This document shows, piece after piece, positions 1 to 5,168 of a DNA stretch of 5,168 nt. A program made the translations under genes and the position numbers. Origin of the DNA: Candidatus Zixiibacteriota bacterium (lineage in GTDB: Bacteria > Zixibacteria > MSB-5A5 > GN15 > PGXB01). Position 1 is the first letter of the stretch; every line of letters begins with the position of its first letter. The DNA lies in NCBI GenBank assembly GCA_003641425.1, contig QNAH01000216.1, positions 1 through 5,168 on the forward strand, given 5' to 3'. The notes under the pieces were generated by a model. It saw only the letters and a program-made list of their open reading frames with translations. It was not told the DNA's origin and did no database searches.

Positions 1-61
1 CCTATTTTTGAGTAAAATCCGGGATCGAAAATGTGTTAAAATATCAGGCGAATCATGAAAT

Positions 62-91
62 AAAAAATGCCGGATTTGTATGACCCGGCAT
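62..91 (-). terminator. Intrinsic terminator downstream of the minus-strand coding remnant
   Basis: A seven-base-pair perfect stem (ATGCCGG at 67-73 pairs with CCGGCAT at 85-91) encloses an 11-base loop. Read on the minus strand, the stem runs directly into six T residues (the A run at 62-67, partly inside the stem). There is no T run on the plus-strand side, so it works leftward only. It lies about 30 bases beyond the stop codon of the minus-strand reading frame at 121-123, where a gene terminator would be expected. Confidence 0.75.
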
Positions 92-120
92 CTGTTTGTG
101 TAAATTTTAATGAGTGAGGA

Positions 121-360
121 TTAGAAACCGCTGACTTTTCTCATGATATTGTCCACTGTCGGACGCTCATCTTCAAAAGTAGAGCTTTTTACCGGGCCAT
201 CATACGGATTACCGTCACCGACATAGAGATCAAAACCATCGGACTGATAACTGCTTATCATTCCCTTGACGACATCGCCCTCTATATTGCCGTCATCAAC
301 AAGCGGATTCGGGCCGGCCGCGGCAATGAATTTGATAATAAATTGCGGTTTTACCTGATA
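121..360 (-). pseudogene. 3' end of a minus-strand coding sequence lacking a start; probable truncated gene remnant
   Basis: The minus-strand frame is open for 80 codons between the upstream stop at 361-363 and its own TAA at 121-123. It reads like real protein: the tail includes DGNIEGDVV, YVGDGNPYDG and ends IMRKVSGF, with codon choice similar to the neighbouring genes, and a terminator follows the stop. No ATG, GTG or TTG opens the frame except an internal ATG at 259-261. That would give only 46 residues, and its purine-rich AAGGG abuts the start codon. The two other minus-strand frames upstream of 361 hold stops and do not look coding, so a simple frameshift does not rescue a longer gene. 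I do not recognise the family. Alternatives are a real short gene using a rare start such as the ATT at 325-327, or a 46-residue peptide. Confidence 0.5.
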
Positions 361-415
361 TTATTTAATTTATATGAAGTCCTGGCAGATGGTACAGGCA
401 AAAAATATCAATACC

Positions 416-423
416 GAGGAGGT
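416..423 (+). promoter_or_regulatory. Strong Shine-Dalgarno site fixing the start of the 78-residue protein
   Basis: GAGGAGGT lies three bases before the ATG at 427. The frame is open further upstream (a TTG at 343 and beyond), but those starts have no comparable site and overlap the minus-strand remnant, so 427 is the start chosen. A weak sigma70-like pair (TTTACC at 350-355, TATGAA at 373-378, 17-base spacer) lies upstream, but it is too degenerate to call as a promoter. Confidence 0.8.
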
Positions 424-426
424 AAC

Positions 427-663
427 ATGTCCGAGATTAATATGACGGGTGAATTACGAACCGACTATGAATGCGAGACCAAGGGTATGCCGGCCATGCA
501 CTGGGGCGAAGCGGTGTTCAATGTCGGGGGCGAAGAGATCATCATGGAAATCAGTGTTGAAGAGAAAGTGATCGTGGCGCTTTCGGCGGGCGATGAGGCG
601 GTCTGGAAAGGAACACTGGAAGGATTGAAGATGCTTCTGAAAGGAGAAATCAAGGGCCGATAA
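427..663 (+). CDS. Small acidic hypothetical protein, 78 residues
   Basis: This gene is not recognised. It starts at ATG 427 behind a GAGGAGG ribosome binding site and ends at TAA 661-663. The product is rich in glutamate, has one cysteine (C16) and no signal peptide or membrane segment, so it is probably cytoplasmic. The middle alternates hydrophobic and charged residues (VFNVGG, then IIMEISVEEKVIVALSAGDEA), which suggests two or three beta strands. The end (LEGLKMLLKGEIKGR) looks like a short basic helix. The layout would suit a small single-domain beta-rich protein, but no motif gives a function. It stands alone, with 198 bases before the next solid gene, and lies divergent from the minus-strand remnant on its left. 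The binding site and codon use make it a real gene with good confidence; any role is unknown. Confidence 0.75.
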   Translation: MSEINMTGELRTDYECETKGMPAMHWGEAVFNVGGEEIIMEISVEEKVIVALSAGDEAVWKGTLEGLKMLLKGEIKGR

Positions 664-678
664 ATTACGATCTCAGGT

Positions 679-801
679 ATGAATCAAGTAATGCGCCCGG
701 ATAATGTATACTGCATGATTCATCGGTGGGAAGGCTTATGGGGGTACGGCGATATCCGGGTCCGCAGTTATCAATTGCCAGATCAGCGCGATGAATATTG
801 A
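679..801 (+). CDS. Possible 40-residue small protein, doubtful
   Basis: An ATG at 679 opens a 40-codon frame ending at TGA 799-801, with internal ATGs at 691 and 715. It lies in the same frame as the preceding 78-residue gene, 15 bases beyond its TAA, so it could be a translationally coupled peptide or a tail lost when a stop codon arose. The peptide is rich in aromatic residues and arginine (HRWEGLWGYGDIRVRSYQL). The only ribosome-binding signal is AGG at 675-677, too close to the ATG to be convincing. No terminator is visible between the two frames. It may equally be chance open sequence in the gap. Confidence 0.2.
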   Translation: MNQVMRPDNVYCMIHRWEGLWGYGDIRVRSYQLPDQRDEY

Positions 802-861
802 GTATCGGGAAAATAATTAGACGATTTACCTGTGAAATTTGTATTATAAGGTAGGAATAAT

Positions 862-1506
862 ATGTTCAGATATTTCAATGTTTTTATCCTGTTGTTTTTT
901 GTTTTCGGGCTATTCGCCGGCTGTGACGACAGCGGCACCAATAATGACGACACTTTGATAATGCCCCTGGGGGTCGGCAATTTATGGAGGGGAACGCTGT
1001 GGACCTTTGACGAGACCGGAGAGGTCCTTTTCGAGCAGTCATCGGATTATCACATCTCCGAAAGCAATTACTATAACGGCAAGATGTGGTATATCGTAGA
1101 TCAAATCACCGACGGGGATACAGCCTCGGGGGTATTTATCTTCCGCAACGAATCGGACGGTCTTTATACGCGTTATTCGACGGATACCCTGGCGGCGCTT
1201 ACATCATTGTGGGCGAAATTTCCGGCATCGGTTGGCGACCATTATTATTCCGGACCGGGAAATATCGAGGAGGTCACGGTGACCGCCACCGACACAGTCG
1301 TGGAGACGGTTTACAGCGAATATATCTGTAATGTTTACAAACATGAGTTAACGGTTTATACCTGGCCGATATACGACAAATATTATCTGGCGCCGAATAT
1401 CGGTTTTGCCAAGATCGAGCGATACCTGGCCGATATAGACGGACAGTTGTATCTGTATCAGCGATGGGTACTGGAGCTGTTCGAAAAAGCCAGTTCCTCA
1501 GAGTAA
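862..1506 (+). CDS. Uncharacterised lipoprotein, 214 residues
   Basis: The N-terminus is a classic lipoprotein signal: a basic residue at 3, a hydrophobic stretch over residues 6-18, then the lipobox LFAGC with the lipidated cysteine at 21. The mature protein begins CDDSG and has a short Asn/Asp-rich linker to residue 30. In Escherichia coli an Asp directly after the Cys retains lipoproteins in the inner membrane; whether that rule applies here is unknown. The body is beta-rich and aromatic, with MPLGVGNLW at 34-42, a Thr/Val-rich strand near 136-152 and YYLAPNIGFAKIE at 174-186. From memory, a PLxxGNxW start with a late YYLAPxxGxxK motif recurs in unassigned lipoproteins of environmental bacteria, but no function is known to me. 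A modest site (AAGG at 848-851, or TAGGA at 852-856) precedes ATG 862. The gene runs the same way as the M48 protease gene, 118 bases upstream of it. Confidence 0.85.
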   Translation: MFRYFNVFILLFFVFGLFAGCDDSGTNNDDTLIMPLGVGNLWRGTLWTFDETGEVLFEQSSDYHISESNYYNGKMWYIVDQITDGDTASGVFIFRNESDGLYTRYSTDTLAALTSLWAKFPASVGDHYYSGPGNIEEVTVTATDTVVETVYSEYICNVYKHELTVYTWPIYDKYYLAPNIGFAKIERYLADIDGQLYLYQRWVLELFEKASSSE

Positions 1507-1575
1507 CAATCAGACATTATCGCAATATTTTCAAATAAAATGGTTGAAACCGCCGTTAGAAATTTCGGTTATTAA

Positions 1576-1604
1576 TTGTATAAACAATTTAGCATCGATA
1601 TAAT
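1576..1604 (+). promoter_or_regulatory. Candidate sigma70-type promoter of the M48 protease gene
   Basis: A perfect -10 hexamer TATAAT is at 1599-1604, and TTGTAT (three of six matches to TTGACA) lies at 1576-1581 with the ideal 17-base spacer. Transcription would start near 1611, just before the ribosome binding site, giving a leader of only about 14 bases. The surrounding intergenic DNA is AT-rich, so a chance match is possible. Confidence 0.5.
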
Positions 1605-1611
1605 ATCCCGA

Positions 1612-1620
1612 AGAGGAGGG
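1612..1620 (+). promoter_or_regulatory. Shine-Dalgarno site supporting a GTG start for the M48 protease
   Basis: AGAGGAGGG ends four bases before GTG 1625. The first in-frame ATG is about 66 codons in and would remove the whole signal peptide, so this site decides in favour of the GTG start. Confidence 0.8.
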
Positions 1621-1624
1621 AACG

Positions 1625-2443
1625 GTGAGTAAGATTTCATTGAAAATCAATGTTGTTCTACTTATTGCTATTTTTCTGCTGATCGCCTGCGCCACAGTGC
1701 CGATCACCGGCCGCAAGACGATCAACCTGATACCGGTTGAAACGATCAATTCGCTCAGTTTTCAGCAGTATTCGGATTTTATCTCGACCAATAAGACGAT
1801 TACCGGAACTGATCAGGCGGCGATGGTCAAACGTGTCGGCCGGAGAATACAGCATGCTGTCGAGCAGTATTTTGCCAGCAATAATATGTCGAGTCAGCTT
1901 CAGGGTTATGCGTGGGAATTCAACTTGGTCGAAGACTCCGCGATTAATGCCTGGTGTATGCCGGGCGGTAAGGTGGTGGTTTATACCGGGATATTACCGG
2001 TGACCCGGGATGAGACGGGGCTTGCGGTGGTCATGGGGCATGAGATCGCCCATGCCGTCGCCAATCACGGCAACGAGCGCATGAGCCAGGGATTGCTGGT
2101 TCAGATGGGCGGTATGGCTCTCGATAAAGCACTGGAAAACAAGCCGGAAGAAACGCGGGGGCTGGCCATGCTGGCTTTCGGAGTCGGCGCCAATGTGGGA
2201 GTACTTCTCCCCTACAGCCGATTGCATGAATCCGAGGCCGATCATATGGGATTGATTTTCATGGCAATAGCCGGGTATGACCCAAGCAAAGCACCCGAAT
2301 TCTGGGAGCGGATGTCGGCAGGCGGTAAGGGCGCACCACCGGAGATTTTAAGCACCCACCCGTCGGATGAAACCAGGATAAAGAACCTGAGGGAACGTCT
2401 CCCGGAAGCAATGGAATATTACCGGCAGGCCAGGAAAAAATAG
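1625..2443 (+). CDS. M48-family zinc metalloprotease, lipoprotein (LoiP/YcaL/BepA-like)
   Basis: This is an envelope metallopeptidase of 272 residues. Basic residues at 3 and 7 are followed by a hydrophobic core (10-20) and the lipobox LIAC with lipidated Cys22. The next residue is Ala, so by the E. coli rule it would be sorted to the outer membrane. The mature start CATVPITGRK is typical of M48 lipoproteins. The catalytic HEIAH is at 139-143 (zinc ligands H139 and H143, catalytic E140). The third zinc ligand is expected at E202 in the HESEAD segment (201-206). H245 in LSTHPSDETR matches the position of the conserved HP motif that in BepA acts as a histidine switch on the zinc. No TPR domain follows, so the protein resembles the short LoiP/YcaL type rather than full BepA. 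By family knowledge it would degrade misfolded outer-membrane or periplasmic proteins; the actual substrate here is inferred. The start is GTG. A terminator follows directly. Confidence 0.93.
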   Translation: MSKISLKINVVLLIAIFLLIACATVPITGRKTINLIPVETINSLSFQQYSDFISTNKTITGTDQAAMVKRVGRRIQHAVEQYFASNNMSSQLQGYAWEFNLVEDSAINAWCMPGGKVVVYTGILPVTRDETGLAVVMGHEIAHAVANHGNERMSQGLLVQMGGMALDKALENKPEETRGLAMLAFGVGANVGVLLPYSRLHESEADHMGLIFMAIAGYDPSKAPEFWERMSAGGKGAPPEILSTHPSDETRIKNLRERLPEAMEYYRQARKK

Positions 2444-2466
2444 CCGACATTGATAGAGGAAAAACC

Positions 2467-2494
2467 AAGGCGGCTGTGTACGGTCGCCTTTTTT
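2467..2494 (+). terminator. Intrinsic terminator after the M48 protease gene
   Basis: AAGGCGGCTG (2467-2476) pairs with CGGTCGCCTT (2481-2490) around a TGTA loop. This gives ten pairs including two G-U pairs, followed by a T run at 2489-2494. It lies 23 bases past the TAG stop and separates the M48 gene transcriptionally from the S9 peptidase gene. Confidence 0.85.
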
Positions 2495-2521
2495 GTTGTC
2501 TTTGCGGAGAGATGTGGATAT

Positions 2522-2527
2522 TATAAT
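2522..2527 (+). promoter_or_regulatory. Candidate -10 box of the S9 peptidase gene
   Basis: A perfect TATAAT sits between the upstream terminator and the S9 ribosome binding site, placing a start of transcription near 2534. No good -35 hexamer occurs at 16-18 bases (TCTTTG at 2499-2504 is the nearest), so the call rests on the -10 box and its position alone. Confidence 0.4.
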
Positions 2528-2540
2528 CATAATTACTTAT

Positions 2541-2546
2541 GGAGGT
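2541..2546 (+). promoter_or_regulatory. Shine-Dalgarno site choosing ATG 2551 over ATG 2539
   Basis: GGAGGT lies four bases before ATG 2551. The in-frame ATG at 2539 immediately precedes this site and has no binding site of its own, so the protein should begin MIRLMH rather than MEVLMIRLMH. Confidence 0.8.
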
Positions 2547-2550
2547 ACTT

Positions 2551-4575
2551 ATGATCAGGCTAATGCACATAATTATTCTTGTATTGTTAACCATTTCATC
2601 GCCAATTAATGCCGAATCAATAATTTTCAATGATCTTTATTCATATCCAAGGATAAGTGATCCGCAGTTTTCCCCCAATGGCAAGCAGATCGCATTTGTC
2701 GTATCGGCAACCGATCTTGACTCCAATATTACCGGTGATGGCATATGGATCATGAATATAGACGGCGGCGGGGCGCATCGTTTAATAGAACATGACAAAG
2801 ATGCATGGCATCCTCGATGGTCACACGATGGTTCATATATGGCGTTTTTATCATCCGACGAAGATGGCAGTCAACTCTGGCTGACGCCGTACGGAGGCGA
2901 ACCGCGAAAAGTGACCTCGCTCTGGGGAGAAGTCTCGGGGCCGGAATGGTCACAGTCGGGTGATAAATTAATTTTCTACTCGCGGGTTTACAGGGAATGC
3001 ATCGCCGACAACTGCAATCGGGCAAAGGCGCAGGAAGACGAGGACAATCCGGTCAAGGCCGGGCTTTATGATCGTTTGCTGTTCCGGCATTACAACGGCT
3101 GGGATGACGGCACACAGAACCAGTTATTCATATATGATGTATCAGGGGATTCGGTTTATCAACTCACATCCGCCGGCTATGAGGCTCCGACAAATATACT
3201 TGGCGGTTATACCGACTATGCCCTCTCCCCTGACGGCCGAGAAGTCTGTTATGCGATGAACACTGACTCGGTCCCCGCCCTCAGCACCGACAATAATCTT
3301 TATATCCAATCGATAGAGGGCGGTAAACCGGAATGTATCACGCAAAATACGGGTCAGGATAATAATCCGCTCTACTCTCCCGATGGAAAATATATCGCCT
3401 ATATCTCCCAGGCGCGCGCCGGTTACGAGTCTGACCAAAATGAACTTGTCCTATATAACAGGGCCGACGGCAACAGGATCATCCTTACCAAAAATTTCGA
3501 TCGTACGGTCGGTTACTTCCTGTGGGGACCAAAGTCAGAGTATATTTATTTTCAGGCCATTGAACATGGTTTCAACAAGATCTGGCGAGTGGATATTAAA
3601 AATCTGAATATAGAATGTCTTCTTGATGATGCTGTCTATAAATACCCGGCAATATCGCCGGATGGAAAAAAACTGGCGGTTGCACGCTCACTGTCCGATC
3701 AGCCCTATGAATTTTACCTGTATGATATCGGAACGAGAAAACTTGACCGCCTGACTTTTTTCACGAAAGAATGGCGCGATCGATTGGACCTGTATCGAGC
3801 GGATGAATTCTGGTTTCAGGGATTCAACGGTGATTCGATTCATGGCTTTCTGACACTCCCGCCCGATTTTGATCCCGCGCAAAAATATCCGCTTGCCTTT
3901 TTGATCCACGGCGGCCCTCAATGGTGCTGGCTTGGCAATTTCAATTATTACGGCTGGAATACGCAATTGACGGCGGCCCAGGGGTATGTGGTGGCGCAGG
4001 TCGACCCGCACGGGTCGGTCGGTTATGGCCTGGAATTCAAGGAATATGTCTCCGGCAACTGGGGCAGGGGTGATTATGAGGATTTGATGCTTGGCATTGA
4101 CTATCTGATAAAGAACTATCCTTTTATCGATTCGACCAGAATGGCGGCCCTGGGAAGATCTTACGGCGGTTACATGACCAACTGGATTAACGGCCACACT
4201 GACAGATTCAAATGCCTGATTACGATTGATGGGATTTTCAGCCAGGTCAGCAATTATTATTCAACCGAGGAATTGTGGTTCCCGGAATGGGAATTCAAGG
4301 GTACCCCATGGACAAATCGTGATGAATATATAAGATCCTCGCCATCCACCTATGTGGAAAATTTCAAGACTCCGGCCATGATAATTCACGGACAGAAGGA
4401 TTACCGGGTTGATGTCAGCGAGGCGTTCCAGATGTACACCGCCCTGCAGCGCCGCGGTGTCCCCTCGCAATTGTTATATTTCCCCGATGAAGGACATTCG
4501 ATACGGAAGATACAAAACCACCGATATGTTTATGAGAAACAATTCGAATGGCTGGCAAGGTGGTTGAAGAAATAA
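2551..4575 (+). CDS. Secreted S9-family serine peptidase (DPP5/acylaminoacyl-peptidase-like)
   Basis: This is a 674-residue exported prolyl-oligopeptidase-family enzyme that would release dipeptides or trim short peptides outside the cytoplasm. Residues 1-21 form a signal peptide (hydrophobic core 7-14) with likely cleavage after INA. Seven propeller repeats of the SPDGK.IAY type begin near residues 40, 90, 133, 225, 275, 325 and 368, which fits a seven-bladed beta-propeller. The hydrolase domain begins near 420. It has HGGP (453-456, oxyanion loop region), the nucleophile Ser537 in GRSYGGY, Asp617 in HGQKDYRV and His649 in EGHS, so the triad is complete. The length matches bacterial and fungal DPP5 (about 680-720 residues), and the DYRVDVSEAF and GVPSQLLYFPDEGH segments resemble DPP5 closely. 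Between blades three and four is a longer insert with Cys150 and Cys155, a possible disulfide. The gene lies between its own -10 candidate and a shared terminator, so it is probably monocistronic. Substrate preference is inferred. Confidence 0.93.
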   Translation: MIRLMHIIILVLLTISSPINAESIIFNDLYSYPRISDPQFSPNGKQIAFVVSATDLDSNITGDGIWIMNIDGGGAHRLIEHDKDAWHPRWSHDGSYMAFLSSDEDGSQLWLTPYGGEPRKVTSLWGEVSGPEWSQSGDKLIFYSRVYRECIADNCNRAKAQEDEDNPVKAGLYDRLLFRHYNGWDDGTQNQLFIYDVSGDSVYQLTSAGYEAPTNILGGYTDYALSPDGREVCYAMNTDSVPALSTDNNLYIQSIEGGKPECITQNTGQDNNPLYSPDGKYIAYISQARAGYESDQNELVLYNRADGNRIILTKNFDRTVGYFLWGPKSEYIYFQAIEHGFNKIWRVDIKNLNIECLLDDAVYKYPAISPDGKKLAVARSLSDQPYEFYLYDIGTRKLDRLTFFTKEWRDRLDLYRADEFWFQGFNGDSIHGFLTLPPDFDPAQKYPLAFLIHGGPQWCWLGNFNYYGWNTQLTAAQGYVVAQVDPHGSVGYGLEFKEYVSGNWGRGDYEDLMLGIDYLIKNYPFIDSTRMAALGRSYGGYMTNWINGHTDRFKCLITIDGIFSQVSNYYSTEELWFPEWEFKGTPWTNRDEYIRSSPSTYVENFKTPAMIIHGQKDYRVDVSEAFQMYTALQRRGVPSQLLYFPDEGHSIRKIQNHRYVYEKQFEWLARWLKK

Positions 4576-4595
4576 GGAAATTTATATCATAGTAA

Positions 4596-4632
4596 AACGG
4601 CGGTTCGCAATTGCAAACCGCCGTTCGTTTTT
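4596..4632. terminator. Bidirectional terminator shared by convergent S9 and trpB genes
   Basis: AACGGCGGTT (4596-4605) pairs perfectly with AACCGCCGTT (4616-4625), and after one mismatch two more pairs close over an AATT tetraloop (GCAATTGC at 4607-4614). Rightward, the stem is followed by a T run at 4628-4632. Leftward, the A run at 4594-4597 gives a TTTT tract on the minus strand. It ends transcription of the S9 gene (stop at 4573-4575) and of trpB (stop at 4649-4651) from opposite sides. Confidence 0.9.
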
Positions 4633-4648
4633 AATATCTAAACTGCCG

Positions 4649-5168
4649 TCAAATTTGCGGCAGACTTGATTTGATATTCTTGATCATATCCTCCGGGAAG
4701 TCGGAATCGATCATATTTCCCGAAAGATAATTCTCATAAGCAGTCATATCGAAGAAACCGTGTCCGCTTAACAGGAAGGCGATTGTCTTTTTCTCGCCGC
4801 TTTCCCTGCATTTCAGGGCTTCGTCGATAGCCGCTTTGATGGCATGGGATGTTTCCGGGGCGGGCAGAATGCCCTCGGTCCGCGCAAACAGCAGGGCGGC
4901 ATCGAAAACATCTTTCTGCCTGTATGCCACGGCGTCGATAAGGTTGTTCTTATGCAGAAGACACAGCAGTGGTGAATCACCGTGATAGCGCAGACCGCCG
5001 GCGTGAATCGGCGCCGGGACATAGTTGTGCCCGAGCGTATGCATTTTCATCAGCGGTGTCAATCCGACGGTGTCGCCGAAATCATAATCATAAATTCCTT
5101 TTGTAAGAGTGGGGCACGCGGTCGGTTCGACGGCCACGAAGCGGATATCTTTGCCCGCTTTTTTATCA
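4649..5168 (-). CDS. trpB: Tryptophan synthase beta chain, TrpB2 type, C-terminal part (5' end outside window)
   Basis: The visible 173 residues are the C-terminal portion of a PLP-dependent TrpB2-type enzyme, which condenses indole with serine to make tryptophan. The whole protein is normally about 430-460 residues. The frame runs unbroken to the right edge and reads IRFVAVEPTACPTLTKG before the GTG at 5137, so that GTG is not the start. Family landmarks in order are VEPTACPTLT, the DFGDTVGLTPLMKMHTLGH stretch, AGGLRYHG (4979-5002), ARTEGILPAPETSHA (about 4841-4888) and LLSGHG (4757-4774), where the Ser should face the PLP pyridine nitrogen. AGGLRYHG, PTACPTLT and SGHG rather than SGRG distinguish TrpB2 from the usual TrpB1. 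The end at SSLPQI is natural. TrpB2 often occurs in genomes that also have TrpB1 and is often away from trpA; whether that is so here cannot be seen. It converges on the S9 gene. Confidence 0.93.
   Translation of the reverse strand, partial: DKKAGKDIRFVAVEPTACPTLTKGIYDYDFGDTVGLTPLMKMHTLGHNYVPAPIHAGGLRYHGDSPLLCLLHKNNLIDAVAYRQKDVFDAALLFARTEGILPAPETSHAIKAAIDEALKCRESGEKKTIAFLLSGHGFFDMTAYENYLSGNMIDSDFPEDMIKNIKSSLPQI

Noticed and set aside
118..426. Long open plus-strand frame joined in frame to the 78-residue gene
   Set aside because: It is antisense to the better coding candidate on the minus strand, has no start with a ribosome binding site, and ATG 427 has a strong one. The TTG at 343 is not supported.
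350..832. Repeated word TTTACCTG at 350-357... and 825-832
   Set aside because: An eight-base match occurring twice with no shared flanks is expected by chance or nearly so. It is not a supported repeat.
825..847. TTTACC and TATTAT as a promoter for the 862 lipoprotein gene
   Set aside because: The spacer is 11 bases, far too short for a sigma70 promoter. No better -35 is visible.
1548..1570. Possible hairpin (AACCG with CGGTT) after the unknown lipoprotein gene
   Set aside because: The stem is only five pairs with a 13-base loop and no T run. It is not a convincing terminator.
2539..2541. ATG 2539 as start of the S9 peptidase
   Set aside because: It abuts the GGAGGT site that serves ATG 2551 and has no binding site of its own.
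3688..4197. 169-residue minus-strand reading frame
   Set aside because: It lies wholly inside the S9 peptidase hydrolase domain, whose family motifs are unmistakable. It is a shadow frame.
5135..5137. GTG as start of the trpB gene
   Set aside because: The frame continues upstream to the window edge with TrpB2-like sequence, so this codon is an internal valine.
1..5168. Search for a novel defence, mobile or CRISPR-like system
   Set aside because: No direct-repeat array, transposase, integrase, toxin-antitoxin pair or nuclease is visible. The recognised genes are ordinary proteases and a biosynthetic enzyme.

Overview
The window is an ordinary-looking chromosomal stretch from a Gram-negative (diderm) bacterium. 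It encodes two lipoproteins with clear lipoboxes and one protein with a cleavable signal peptide. Strong Shine-Dalgarno sequences (GAGGAGG, GGAGG) and two perfect TATAAT boxes argue against Bacteroidetes, which mostly lack both. An environmental lineage of the FCB group, Zixibacteria-like for example, is my guess from protein style and moderate GC. It is an impression, not a demonstrated placement.

Layout: 1-363 carries the 3' end of a minus-strand coding sequence (stop at 121-123). It is followed by a well-formed intrinsic terminator at 62-91, but no usable start codon opens the frame, so it looks like a 5'-truncated gene remnant. At 427-663 is a small acidic 78-residue protein of unknown function with an excellent ribosome binding site; a doubtful 40-residue frame follows at 679-801. 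At 862-1506 is an unrecognised lipoprotein. At 1625-2443 is an M48-family zinc metalloprotease lipoprotein, with its own promoter candidate and terminator. At 2551-4575 is a secreted S9 serine peptidase of the DPP5/acylaminoacyl-peptidase type: a signal peptide, seven beta-propeller repeats and an alpha/beta-hydrolase domain with an intact Ser-Asp-His triad. At 4649-5168, on the minus strand, is the C-terminal part of a TrpB2-type tryptophan synthase beta chain, which runs off the right edge. A single bidirectional terminator at 4596-4632 separates the two convergent genes.

How they fit: the three plus-strand genes at 862-4575 all encode envelope or exported proteins, two of them proteases. 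However, the M48 and S9 genes are separated by a terminator and a new -10 box, so they are neighbours rather than a proven operon. The TrpB2 gene is an unrelated biosynthetic gene that converges on them. I found no mobile element, CRISPR array, RNA gene or convincing new multi-gene system. The points most worth a second look are the terminator-bearing gene remnant at the left edge, the uncharacterised small proteins, and the unknown lipoprotein beside the metalloprotease.
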